Origin: Gammaproteobacteria bacterium
GTDB lineage: Bacteria; Pseudomonadota; Gammaproteobacteria; Steroidobacterales; GCA-2729495
Reading direction: 5' to 3'
Assembly: GCA_024277915.1 (NCBI GenBank)
Contig: JAJRUG010000057.1
Span: forward strand, 1 to 54,145
DNA: 54,145 nucleotides
Shown here: piece after piece, positions 36,572 to 44,780 of the stretch
Layout of the letters: each line of letters starts with the position of its first letter
How positions within the stretch are numbered: the first letter of the stretch is position 1
Translations under genes and position numbers: made by a program
Notes under the pieces: generated by a model
Seen by the model: the letters and a program-made list of their open reading frames with translations, nothing else
Databases searched by the model: none
What the model was told of the DNA's origin: nothing

Positions 36572-37467
36572 GCCGCGGTACAATTTTTCTGGAACAAGCG
36601 GCGCTTATTCAACGCCATACATACCCCCAGGATCAGCATGTTGTCAGGCTCCTTGCACCCGAGTGCGCGCGGCGTGCCGAGGCGGGCATGTTTGTGCACA
36701 TTGGCTGCGACGTCGATATTCCGATGCGCAGACCGATATCCATCATGCGGTGCGATCCCGATGAGGGATGGATCGAAATACTCTACAAGGTGATGGGGCC
36801 CGGCCTGCGGGCATTCAGCCGCTGCCAGCCAGGTGACAAGGTCAGTATTATTGGCCCCATCGGCCAGGGTTTTCGCCCGACAACTGCCCGGAATATTGCG
36901 TTGTTGATAGGTGGTGGTGTCGGCATGCCCCCGTTGATTTTCCTTGCTGAAACCCTGGCGGCGATGAATAGCACAGACAGTAGCTGTCGCTATGAGCCGA
37001 TCGCATTTTTCGGCTCGGAAATTCCTTTTCCTTTCGAACTGGTCGGCGGGCAGGATCAGATAGCCGGTATCCCGGAGCAGGTAACCGCCCGACTGAAATT
37101 GACCGATGACATCGCCGTCCCTTCACGTCTGGCCAGCAAGGCAGGAATTCCAGGAAGCTTCGATGGATACGTCACGGAACTGGCTGCCGAGTGGCTGAAA
37201 ATGCTCGATCAGGCAGCTCTGGATCGAGTCATGATTTTTGCCTGCGGCCCGAATCCGATGCTGCAAGCAGTGCATGATCTGGCGCAGCGATTCCAGCTAC
37301 CGGATCAGCTGTGCGTTGAAGAGTACATGGCTTGCGGTGTCGGCGGCTGTGCCGGCTGCGGCATGCTGGTGCACACTGATAAGGGCCCCGCAATGCGCCG
37401 GGTCTGCGTAGACGGGCCGGTCTTCGATGGTTACTCGCTTGATTTTCTGCGATCTCAGGAAAAGTGA
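36568..37467 (+). CDS. pyrK: PyrK-like iron-sulfur/FAD electron transfer subunit of dihydroorotate dehydrogenase
   Basis: A 299-residue ferredoxin-reductase-fold protein. It has an FAD motif RPISI (55-59), NAD region ALLIGGGVGMPPLIFLAETL (110-130), FACGPNPML and a C-terminal [2Fe-2S] ligand set C256-x4-C261-x2-C264-x15-C280, exactly the PyrK pattern. PyrK passes electrons from the class 1B dihydroorotate dehydrogenase PyrD to NAD. The ATG overlaps the pyrB stop, supporting a pyrimidine role. Most gammaproteobacteria use membrane quinone-linked PyrD and lack PyrK, so its partner here is uncertain; another flavoprotein may be served. The 3' end overlaps the convergent PilT-like gene by 13 bp. 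Confidence 0.88.
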   Translation: MSRGTIFLEQAALIQRHTYPQDQHVVRLLAPECARRAEAGMFVHIGCDVDIPMRRPISIMRCDPDEGWIEILYKVMGPGLRAFSRCQPGDKVSIIGPIGQGFRPTTARNIALLIGGGVGMPPLIFLAETLAAMNSTDSSCRYEPIAFFGSEIPFPFELVGGQDQIAGIPEQVTARLKLTDDIAVPSRLASKAGIPGSFDGYVTELAAEWLKMLDQAALDRVMIFACGPNPMLQAVHDLAQRFQLPDQLCVEEYMACGVGGCAGCGMLVHTDKGPAMRRVCVDGPVFDGYSLDFLRSQEK

Positions 37468-38510
37468 ATTTTCGCTTCCAGGTTAGCACGGGAATCAGCA
37501 TTGGCCAGCGCCTCGTCCATTGAGATCCTGCCCGAACGATACAGGTCCAGCAACGCCTGATCGAACGTCTGCATTCCCTGCTCTGTGGTGTCTTTCAGAC
37601 CTTCCTTGACCTCGGCAATATCTCCGCGCTGTATCAACTCCGAAATACGCGGCGTATTCAGCATGATCTCGACTGCAGCGACGCGGTCGCCGCTTTTGCC
37701 CCGCACCAGGCGCTGGGAAATAATTGCGCTAAGATAGTGCGCCAGATCCATGTGTACCTGGGCATGCTGATCCTTCGGGAAAATATTGATGATGCGATCC
37801 AGGGTTTCAGGTGCATTGTTGGAATGCAGTGTCGCAATAGCCAGATGCCCGGTACCGGCCAGATCGATAGTTGCCTGCATGGTTTCACGATCCCTGATTT
37901 CGCCGATGAGAATGACATCAGGCGCTTCCCGCATCGCACTCTTTAGTGCTCTCGCATAAGAGCGCGTATCAATGCCTATTTCCCGCTGGTTAACGATGGA
38001 TTTCTTGTTGGGATGCAAAAACTCGATCGGGTCTTCAATGGTCAGAATATGCGACGATGTTTTTTCATTTCTGTAGTTGACCATCGCGGCAAGGGTTGTC
38101 GACTTGCCGTTGCCACTGGCACCGACCATCAGAATCAATCCACGTCGAAACATGACCAGCTCTTTCAGTATCGGCGGCATGCCCAGATCATCCAGCTCAG
38201 GAAGCTCGTGCATGATATATCTCATCACCAGAGCGATATTGCTCCGCTGATGAAATACATTGACCCGAAATCGCCCCAGGCCAGGCTTTGAAATAGCAAA
38301 ATCTATCTCAAGCTCGCGACTGAACTCCTCCAGCTGTTCTTCATTCATCAGCTCAAGAGCCGCCTGACGGATCATCTTCGGAGTAAGATCCAGCTTGTTG
38401 ACCGGCAAGATCTTGCCATCAATCTTTATTTTCACCGGCGCATAGCAGGTAAGAAAAAGATCGGAAGCTTTTTTCTCCACCATCAAATTGAACAAAGGCT
38501 GAACGTTCAT
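37455..38510 (-). CDS. PilT/PilU-family ATPase, third paralogue
   Basis: A 351-residue secretion-type ATPase of the pilus-retraction family. It has the N-terminal LMVEKKASDLFLTCYAPVKI, Walker A GASGNGKSTT, an acidic Asp box in ILTIEDPIEF, Walker B DVILIGEIRDRETM, and a His box in HLAIATLHSNN. It is more like PilU than PilT in LFNLMVEKKASDLFL and in the C-terminal DALANADSRANLE. It follows pilU by seven bases and is probably co-transcribed with pilT and pilU. Three adjacent members are unusual. It may be an accessory or specialised retraction motor. Confidence 0.9.
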   Translation of the reverse strand: MNVQPLFNLMVEKKASDLFLTCYAPVKIKIDGKILPVNKLDLTPKMIRQAALELMNEEQLEEFSRELEIDFAISKPGLGRFRVNVFHQRSNIALVMRYIMHELPELDDLGMPPILKELVMFRRGLILMVGASGNGKSTTLAAMVNYRNEKTSSHILTIEDPIEFLHPNKKSIVNQREIGIDTRSYARALKSAMREAPDVILIGEIRDRETMQATIDLAGTGHLAIATLHSNNAPETLDRIINIFPKDQHAQVHMDLAHYLSAIISQRLVRGKSGDRVAAVEIMLNTPRISELIQRGDIAEVKEGLKDTTEQGMQTFDQALLDLYRSGRISMDEALANADSRANLEAKIHFS

Positions 38511-38517
38511 TTATTTC

Positions 38518-39672
38518 CTATAACCTGCCGGAAGCATTTTCATCATCTATCAACTCCAGAGAACCAGCGTTTGATTCTGACAATCCACGCTTGCTCTCCA
38601 GCTTGATGCGAAGCCGCAGCTCGTTTTTCGAATCCGAATTGAGCATCGCCTCTTCATAGGAGATCTTGCTGAGTTCATACAGCTTGAACAAATCCTGGTC
38701 GAAAGTATTCATACCCAGACGATTCGATTTCGCCATGACCTCTTTGATCTTCGCAACCTCTCCTTTGAAAATAAGATCCGAAATCAGCGGCGACCGCAGC
38801 ATTATTTCCATCGCGGCGATTCGTCCCTGGCCACCGTCCCGCGCCAGCAATCGCTGGGAAATGATTGCCTTGATATTCAAAGACATATCCATCAGCAGCT
38901 GCGAGCGTTTTTCTTCCGGGAAAAAGTTGATAATCCGGTCCAGCGCCTGGTTGGCGTTATTGGCATGCAGTGTGGCGAGACACAGATGGCCCGTTTCTGA
39001 AAACTGAATACCATACTCCATGGTTTCCCGGTCGCGTATCTCGCCGATCATGATCACGTCCGGCGCCTGGCGCAGCGTATTCTTCAACGCAGCACCCCAT
39101 GATTCGGTATCCACACCTACTTCTCGCTGTGTGATGACGCAACGCGCATGCGGGTGCACATATTCGACGGGATCCTCAATCGTAACGATATGACCGCGAG
39201 ACGAATGATTGCGGTGACCTACCATAGCAGCCAACGTGGTTGATTTACCCGATCCGGTAGCACCGACCAGTATCACCAGACCACGCTTGGTCATGACTAT
39301 TTCTTTCAGGCCCTCCGGCAGCTCAAGTTCTTCAACCGTAGGAATCTTGGTGATAATCATTCGCAGGACTGCGCCAACCTGACCCTGCTGAATAAAGGCA
39401 CTGACGCGGAAACGCCCTATACCCTGCGGGTTGATTGCAAAATTGCATTCCTTGGTAGCATCGAAGTCGCGCGCCTGCCGATCATTCATGATGGAGCGCA
39501 CAATCACGGCAGAATCTTCAGCCGAGAGCGGCTCTTCTGCCGCACGATGAACTTCACCATCAACCTTGATAGCCGGCGGAAATCCCGCTGTGATAAAAAG
39601 ATCGGAGCCGTTTTTAGCCGCCATCTTCTTCAGCAGGCTCTGCATTAGCCGGGTTGCCTGATCGCGTTCCAT
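38518..39672 (-). CDS. pilU: Type IV pilus retraction ATPase PilU
   Basis: A 384-residue PilT-family ATPase that assists PilT under load. Residues characteristic of PilU include SDLFITAGFPPAIKVDG, KECNFAINPQGIGRFRVSAF, Walker A GATGSGKST, LKNTLRQAPDVIMIGEIRD, TGHLCLATLHANNANQALDR and the IINFFPEEKR segment. AGGAG lies five bases before the chosen ATG at 39672; the longer open frame to 39846 overlaps pilT and lacks conservation. A ~28-residue C-terminal tail (SKRGLSESNAGSLELIDDEN) extends past the usual end. Confidence 0.95.
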   Translation of the reverse strand: MERDQATRLMQSLLKKMAAKNGSDLFITAGFPPAIKVDGEVHRAAEEPLSAEDSAVIVRSIMNDRQARDFDATKECNFAINPQGIGRFRVSAFIQQGQVGAVLRMIITKIPTVEELELPEGLKEIVMTKRGLVILVGATGSGKSTTLAAMVGHRNHSSRGHIVTIEDPVEYVHPHARCVITQREVGVDTESWGAALKNTLRQAPDVIMIGEIRDRETMEYGIQFSETGHLCLATLHANNANQALDRIINFFPEEKRSQLLMDMSLNIKAIISQRLLARDGGQGRIAAMEIMLRSPLISDLIFKGEVAKIKEVMAKSNRLGMNTFDQDLFKLYELSKISYEEAMLNSDSKNELRLRIKLESKRGLSESNAGSLELIDDENASGRL

Positions 39673-39703
39673 AGCTTCTCCTGAAAGACGGCAAAACTGC
39701 CGC

Positions 39704-40744
39704 TTAGATACTTTCCTTGTGAGCAGCCTTGAATTTGGCTTCTTCTTTACTGATAACACCCTTCGCCAGAAGCTCCTGCAGGTTCTGGTCCAGGGTCTGC
39801 ATGCCCTGACCCTGACCCGTCTGAATAGCGGAGTACATCTGTGCAATTTTTCCCTCCCGGATCAAATTGCGGATTGCAGGAGTACCAATCATTATTTCGT
39901 GTGCCGCGATACGCCCTCCACCAATACGCTTGAGAAGGGTCTGGGAGATAACAGCACGCAGTGATTCGGAAAGCATCGAGCGGACCATCTCTTTTTCGGC
40001 CGCCGGAAAAACATCGACCACCCTGTCAATGGTTTTTGCTGCCGAACTGGTATGTAGCGTTCCAAATACCAGGTGTCCGGTTTCGGCCGCTGTCAGCGCC
40101 AGCCTGATCGTTTCCAGATCACGCATCTCACCAACCAGAATAACGTCAGGATCTTCCCGAAGAGCCGAACGCAGTGCTTCACTGAAGCCCAGGGTATCGC
40201 GATGCACTTCTCGCTGATTAATGAGACACCGTTTGCATTCGTGAACAAATTCAATCGGGTCTTCAATTGTCAGGATATGATCCGGCTTGTTATCGTTAAT
40301 GTAGTCAATCATCGCAGCCAGTGTGGTTGATTTACCCGATCCGGTAGGCCCGGTCACCAGAACGATCCCGCGCGGATACATCGCTATGTCCTTGAAGATC
40401 GCCGGTGCACCCAGATCCTCCAGGGTCAGAATCTCCGAGGGAATTGTCCGGAATACAGCACCTGCACCACGCGCATGGTTAAAGGCATTTACCCGAAAAC
40501 GGGCCAGCTTCGGAATTTCGAAAGAAAAATCAGTTTCAAAAAATTCCTCAAAGTCCTTGCGCTGTCTGTCATTCATGATGTCGTATATCATGGAGTGGAC
40601 ATCTTTGTGCGTAAGGGCTGGCATGTTGATTCGCTTGACGTCACCGTCAACCCGAATCATCGGAGGAACACCCGCCGACAGGTGCAAGTCAGATGCATTG
40701 TTCTTTACAGAAAATGCGAGCAACTGGGCAATATCTACAGCCAT
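39704..40744 (-). CDS. pilT: Type IV pilus retraction ATPase PilT
   Basis: A 346-residue hexameric ATPase that powers pilus retraction and twitching. Motifs: ASDLHLSAGVPPMIRVDGDV (N-terminal domain), Walker A GPTGSGKSTT, ILTIEDPIEFVH, Walker B DVILVGEMRDLET, His box HLVFGTLHTSSA and the C-terminal AIRNLIREGKIAQMYSAIQT, which is the PilT hallmark. It is first of three same-strand paralogues and diverges from yggS across 66 bp, as in Pseudomonas. Works with the Chp system encoded at 22-31 kb. Confidence 0.97.
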   Translation of the reverse strand: MAVDIAQLLAFSVKNNASDLHLSAGVPPMIRVDGDVKRINMPALTHKDVHSMIYDIMNDRQRKDFEEFFETDFSFEIPKLARFRVNAFNHARGAGAVFRTIPSEILTLEDLGAPAIFKDIAMYPRGIVLVTGPTGSGKSTTLAAMIDYINDNKPDHILTIEDPIEFVHECKRCLINQREVHRDTLGFSEALRSALREDPDVILVGEMRDLETIRLALTAAETGHLVFGTLHTSSAAKTIDRVVDVFPAAEKEMVRSMLSESLRAVISQTLLKRIGGGRIAAHEIMIGTPAIRNLIREGKIAQMYSAIQTGQGQGMQTLDQNLQELLAKGVISKEEAKFKAAHKESI

Positions 40745-40810
40745 CTTGATCCTAGTAGAAATAGTGAGCTAGCCGGTATCGCCGCTTACACGCCATAGCC
40801 CGGTTGCTGA

Positions 40811-41530
40811 ATGAAACATAGTATAGCCAACAGGACACCATGGGTCGTGACCAAAATCACGGAACACTTAGCAAAACTGAATCACAGGGTCACAACTGCC
40901 GTCACCAATGCGGGGCGAAGTGAGAACTGCGTCAATATTTTGGCGGTTAGCAAGCAGCACCCGGCCTCTGTCGTCGAATCGGCGCTGATCGCCGGATTGA
41001 CCGATTTCGGTGAAAATCATGTTCATGAAGGGATAGAAAAAATCCGGCTGGCCGGTAACAAGGCTACCTGGCACTTCATTGGGCAGATCCAGTCGAACAA
41101 AACCCGTCAGATCGCCGGGTATTTCGACTGGGCGCAGACTGTCTGTACGGCCCGCATTGCCGAACGCCTGAATAACCAGCGACCACAACATGCTGCAAAC
41201 CTGCAGGTCTGTATTCAACTACGGCCGTCCAGCGCGCCGGAACGATCCGGTGCAAATTCCGATGATATTGACGATCTTGCCCGGACCATTGCCAGACTGC
41301 CCCGGCTGGATTTGCGGGGCCTCATGATCATTCCGCTACCCGGCCTGGATGATGCCGCGTTGCGTCAGGAGTTCCGCCGCGCCCGGCAAATCATGGAGTC
41401 AATGAAACAGTATTCGGATGCTGTTGATACATTGTCGATGGGCATGTCGGCGGATCTGGAAGCCGCCATCATGGAAGGCAGTACCATGATTCGTATTGGT
41501 ACTGATTTGTTCGGGCAAAGAAACCGGTAA
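40811..41530 (+). CDS. yggS: YggS/PLPBP family pyridoxal-phosphate homeostasis protein
   Basis: A 239-residue PLP-binding barrel protein that maintains pyridoxal-phosphate and amino-acid balance. It has NILAVSKQHPA (PLP-lysine), DFGENHVHEG, WHFIGQIQSNKTRQI and SMGMSADLEAAIMEGSTMIRIG, all standard. The N-terminus (MKHSIANRTPWVVTKITEHLAKL) is a little longer than usual, and an in-frame GTG near 40847 is an alternative start. It is followed by proC, the common gammaproteobacterial order. Confidence 0.95.
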   Translation: MKHSIANRTPWVVTKITEHLAKLNHRVTTAVTNAGRSENCVNILAVSKQHPASVVESALIAGLTDFGENHVHEGIEKIRLAGNKATWHFIGQIQSNKTRQIAGYFDWAQTVCTARIAERLNNQRPQHAANLQVCIQLRPSSAPERSGANSDDIDDLARTIARLPRLDLRGLMIIPLPGLDDAALRQEFRRARQIMESMKQYSDAVDTLSMGMSADLEAAIMEGSTMIRIGTDLFGQRNR

Positions 41531-41569
41531 CATGGCCACCTGGAATCAACTGGCGGCGTATTGGACAGC

Positions 41570-42391
41570 ATGACAAAACAACTGCAAATCGGATTTATCG
41601 GCGGCGGTAACATGGCCCAGGCCATTATCCGGGGGCTGTTACATTCAGGCCATAACCCCAGCCACGTGCATATTGCCGACCCCAGCGAGAAACAACGTGA
41701 CTGCCTTGCAAGTATCAACGGTGATTTGGGCATATCAGCAAACAACAAGGATGTGGCTGCGATCGCCCAGGTACTGGTACTGGCAGTAAAACCCCAGATG
41801 ATGACTTTGGCGCTGGAAGAACTCGCAGCAGATCCGCGCCCTGAAAAACAGTTGATCGTCTCAGTCGCTGCCGGAATTACACTAAGCTCGATCCAGAGTG
41901 TTACTGGCCCTTCGGCTCCCGTTATCAGGGTGATGCCGAATCACCCGGCGCTGGTCAATGCGGGCATCTCTGTGCTCATTGCAACCGACTCTGCCACCGA
42001 AGAACAAAAACAGTGGGCAGAGCAGATAACGTCAGTTATCGGCAAGTCACTGTGGATTGATGATGAGACCATGATGGATGCCGTCACCGCCATATCAGGC
42101 AGTGGCCCTGCCTATTTTTATCTGCTGATGGAAATTATGGAAGAGTGTGCTCAACAACTTGGCCTGCCCGCAGAACTCGCACAAGCCCTGGTAAAGCAAA
42201 CGGCATTTGGTTCAGGACAGGTGGCTACTGAATCTGATGGCGCATTTTCTTCGCTTCGGGCCAGCGTAACATCTCCGGGAGGAACAACCGCAGCAGCAAC
42301 AAATCTTCTTGAGGAAGAGGGAATTCGTGATATCTTCCGCAAGGCGCTGACAGCGGCCCGTGATCGATCGATCGAACTCGGGCTGAAATAG
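41570..42391 (+). CDS. proC: Pyrroline-5-carboxylate reductase
   Basis: ProC reduces pyrroline-5-carboxylate to proline with NAD(P)H. The 273-residue protein has the Rossmann start IGFIGGGNMAQAIIRGLL, VLAVKPQMM, RVMPNHPALVNAG and the family signature ending VTSPGGTTAAATNLLEEEG. I start at the ATG giving MTKQLQIGF; a TTG three codons earlier is possible. rocD, three kilobases on, makes glutamate-5-semialdehyde (in equilibrium with pyrroline-5-carboxylate), so arginine/ornithine carbon could flow to proline through this enzyme. Confidence 0.96.
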   Translation: MTKQLQIGFIGGGNMAQAIIRGLLHSGHNPSHVHIADPSEKQRDCLASINGDLGISANNKDVAAIAQVLVLAVKPQMMTLALEELAADPRPEKQLIVSVAAGITLSSIQSVTGPSAPVIRVMPNHPALVNAGISVLIATDSATEEQKQWAEQITSVIGKSLWIDDETMMDAVTAISGSGPAYFYLLMEIMEECAQQLGLPAELAQALVKQTAFGSGQVATESDGAFSSLRASVTSPGGTTAAATNLLEEEGIRDIFRKALTAARDRSIELGLK

Positions 42392-42430
42392 GCACGGCAT
42401 CCAGATAATCGCAGCATTAGTTTTACCCGC

Positions 42431-43012
42431 ATGAGCCAAGCCCTTACTTTTCTTCTCGGAACACTACTCAACCTGTATATCGGTATCTTTTTTCTGCGCC
42501 TGATATTGCAGTATGTTCGTGCCGACTACCGCAACCCGGTGAGCCAGTTTATCGTGCGGGTTACCAATCCGCTGGTTGCACCCTTACGGCGGAACATCCC
42601 GGCAATAGGGAATATCGATACAGCCACACTGCTGGTGCTGGTCACACTGGAAATTCTTGCCACTGTATTACTTATCAGCCTCGATTGCGGGCAAGCACCA
42701 AATATTATTCAGATAATACAGATAGCCGCGCTTCGACTGGTCTATTTGATGCTGAGAGTCTATTTGTTCGCCATTGCAATCTACGCTATTTTGAGCTGGG
42801 TCTCTCCCGGGGGGTACAGCCCTGTTTCAAGCCTTCTGGCAACTATCGTGGCCCCGGTGCTCGCACCAATACGCAAGCTTATCCCGCCAATTGGCGGCTT
42901 TGATTTATCGGTTTTGTTCGCTTTCATCGCCATTCAGTTTCTGACCATGCTGCTGCCGATCGGAAATGTAATGGCCGGGCTACTCTGCAGATCCCCCTAC
43001 CTTATCTTCTAA
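42431..43012 (+). CDS. yggT: YggT family integral membrane protein
   Basis: A 193-residue protein with two repeats of the YggT domain, each a pair of hydrophobic helices with a conserved NP/P-rich linker (VTNPLVAPLRRNIPAIGNID and IVAPVLAPIRKLIPPIGGFD). It sits in the inner membrane. Family function is not settled; links to osmotic tolerance and membrane-protein assembly have been proposed. It lies 39 bases after proC and is probably in the same operon. Confidence 0.94.
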   Translation: MSQALTFLLGTLLNLYIGIFFLRLILQYVRADYRNPVSQFIVRVTNPLVAPLRRNIPAIGNIDTATLLVLVTLEILATVLLISLDCGQAPNIIQIIQIAALRLVYLMLRVYLFAIAIYAILSWVSPGGYSPVSSLLATIVAPVLAPIRKLIPPIGGFDLSVLFAFIAIQFLTMLLPIGNVMAGLLCRSPYLIF

Positions 43013-43075
43013 AAGACATTCAGCTCTCACTGGTCTATAGTCTTTGTGTCACTGGCTGACGATGGAGCAGGAACA

Positions 43076-43570
43076 ATGAAGTCATTTCGAAACACTGCAT
43101 GGATCATTCTGGCATTATTTCTTCTGGCAGCCTGCGACCAGGGACCTACCGCCAAAAGCGTTAGTATAAGCCGGCCTGCAGAAGCAGCCGATGTGGCGTC
43201 CAAAGATTTCGGCGCCTACGTTCTGCACTTCAACGCACTTTCCACTGACCAGCTGACGGCTGAAGTTGCTCGCGCCTACGGAATTACCAGGAGCAATAAC
43301 AGAGCCTTGCTGACGGTTTCCATCATCAAAAAGACTGAAGGCACTATCGGGACACCAGTGCGGGGCAATGTAGTGGTTCGGGCTGCCAACCTGACCGGAC
43401 AGGCAAAAGACCTGACGCTGAAAGAAATCGATGAGGGTGGTGCAATCTACTATGTAGGCGACCTGACGGTTGCCAATGGGGAGACCCTGATATTCGAACT
43501 GGATGCGACACCGGAAAACGAGACTACCACCCTTGAAGTAAAATTCTCACGGCAGTTCTATTCAACCTAG
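43076..43570 (+). CDS. DUF4426 lipoprotein
   Basis: A 164-residue secreted protein with a lipoprotein signal (WIILALFLLAAC, lipid cysteine C20) and a single beta-sandwich-like DUF4426 domain: FGAYVLHFNALSTDQLTAEVA, AYGITRSNNRALLTVSI and VGDLTVANGETLIFELDATP. DUF4426 genes lie near yggT and proC in pseudomonads; function unknown. I use the ATG at 43076 with GGAG eight bases upstream, since the longer frame spoils the signal peptide. The stop overlaps the opposite-strand terB-like stop within the palindrome CCTAGG. Confidence 0.88.
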   Translation: MKSFRNTAWIILALFLLAACDQGPTAKSVSISRPAEAADVASKDFGAYVLHFNALSTDQLTAEVARAYGITRSNNRALLTVSIIKKTEGTIGTPVRGNVVVRAANLTGQAKDLTLKEIDEGGAIYYVGDLTVANGETLIFELDATPENETTTLEVKFSRQFYST

Positions 43571-44022
43571 GCTCCACCCTGCTGGCATTCGTATTTCAGG
43601 CGAATAACATCTCCGCGAGGTATGTAGAGCAGTTCAGCCAGTTTTCCGATCAGATAGTCTTCGTATTTGTCGAGATTTCTGTCGGCCAATGCGATCTTCC
43701 ATAGCATCAGAATCACTTTTCGTTTTTCACCCTCGTCCAGTGCATCGTGCAGGGTTCGCGTGAAATCGTACAGGCTCACCGAGTTGTCAGCTGCCGTTCT
43801 TGCTTTCCCCAGCAGGTCAGCAGACTCCTGCCCGGTCAATTCAAAATGATCCTCAAGCAGTCGTCTGATTTCTTTCTCTTCCGATTGGTCCTCGCTGAAA
43901 TCGGCTCTCGCCATCTCAACCATCAGCGCTGCGACCGCAAGCTCCAGCGAATCTTTGCTGCCGGAACCCGGCTCTGTCCGGTCGGACGCCCCTAGCAACA
44001 GGCTTTTCAATTTGTTGATCAT
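43567..44022 (-). CDS. TerB-like tellurite resistance family protein
   Basis: A 151-residue helical cytoplasmic protein with the TerB fold: ELAVAALMVEMARADFSEDQSEEKEIRRLLEDHF near residues 27-60 and a second half LMLWKIALADRNLDKYEDYLI with the acidic ALADRNLDKYED metal-binding-like turn. Small stand-alone TerB proteins of this sort are common in proteobacteria and their role is unknown; no ter operon is here. The ATG overlaps the stop of the upstream hydrolase (ATGA). Confidence 0.85.
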   Translation of the reverse strand: MINKLKSLLLGASDRTEPGSGSKDSLELAVAALMVEMARADFSEDQSEEKEIRRLLEDHFELTGQESADLLGKARTAADNSVSLYDFTRTLHDALDEGEKRKVILMLWKIALADRNLDKYEDYLIGKLAELLYIPRGDVIRLKYECQQGGA

Positions 44023-44672
44023 CTGTTCGGAGTCTCTTTATGCAGGTGTTCCACCAGAATACTGCGAAGCATTGTCAGCTTGCCATGAAAAAAATGACTG
44101 CCTTCAGGAAGAACCACAAGTTCAGGCCCTGGTTCCAGGCGGTTAACCCATTCAACTACCGAGTCACAATCAACCACCTCGTCAGCATCGCCCTGAACGA
44201 TCAACCACGGACAGGATGGCTGCCCCGTGCCAAAAAAGCCTTCCATGGATAGTACTGGTGGGGCAATCGAGATCAACTGTGCAGGATTTGCCGACAATGC
44301 CGCTCGGCAAGCCACCATGGCGCCAAATGAAAACCCACCGAGCCACAGCTCAGCACCCTGATAACGCTCAGCAGCCCATCGGCAGATGGCGAGAGTATCT
44401 TCCGTTTCCCCTATACCCTGTGCGTATTCACCTTCGCTGACCCCTACGCCACGAAAATTGAACCGGACTGCAGGCACGCCCAGCTCAAGCATTGCACGCG
44501 ACAATGTGTGGACAACCTTGTTCATCATCGTGCCTTGATGCGACGGATGCGGATGACACAGCACCGCGACGCGATCACCTTGTCGCTCTCCTGGTGCGTC
44601 GACCAGCACTTCCAGACGTCCGGCCGGGCCATCGACAGTAAGCGCCTCTTTTACTGATGTGCGTTGTTTCAT
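44019..44672 (-). CDS. Alpha/beta hydrolase (serine hydrolase, YfhR-like)
   Basis: A 217-residue alpha/beta hydrolase. The oxyanion segment CHPHPSHQGTMMNKVVHTLS and FNFRGVGVSEG are typical of a small proteobacterial family. The nucleophile elbow is GFSFG, the acid is in VQGDADEVVD and the histidine in EGSHFFHGKL. It lacks a signal peptide, so it is cytoplasmic; the substrate is unknown. Coupled to the terB-like gene by an ATGA overlap and divergent from rocD. Confidence 0.9.
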   Translation of the reverse strand: MKQRTSVKEALTVDGPAGRLEVLVDAPGERQGDRVAVLCHPHPSHQGTMMNKVVHTLSRAMLELGVPAVRFNFRGVGVSEGEYAQGIGETEDTLAICRWAAERYQGAELWLGGFSFGAMVACRAALSANPAQLISIAPPVLSMEGFFGTGQPSCPWLIVQGDADEVVDCDSVVEWVNRLEPGPELVVLPEGSHFFHGKLTMLRSILVEHLHKETPNR

Positions 44673-44780
44673 AGGGTATCAATCAAACCGGGGCTCCAAA
44701 GCGAGACAGTCACCGGATCATCCTCTAAGATTGACGCTATCAATGCCAGATTGCTACCCCTTAGGTGGCAGAGGAATCAA

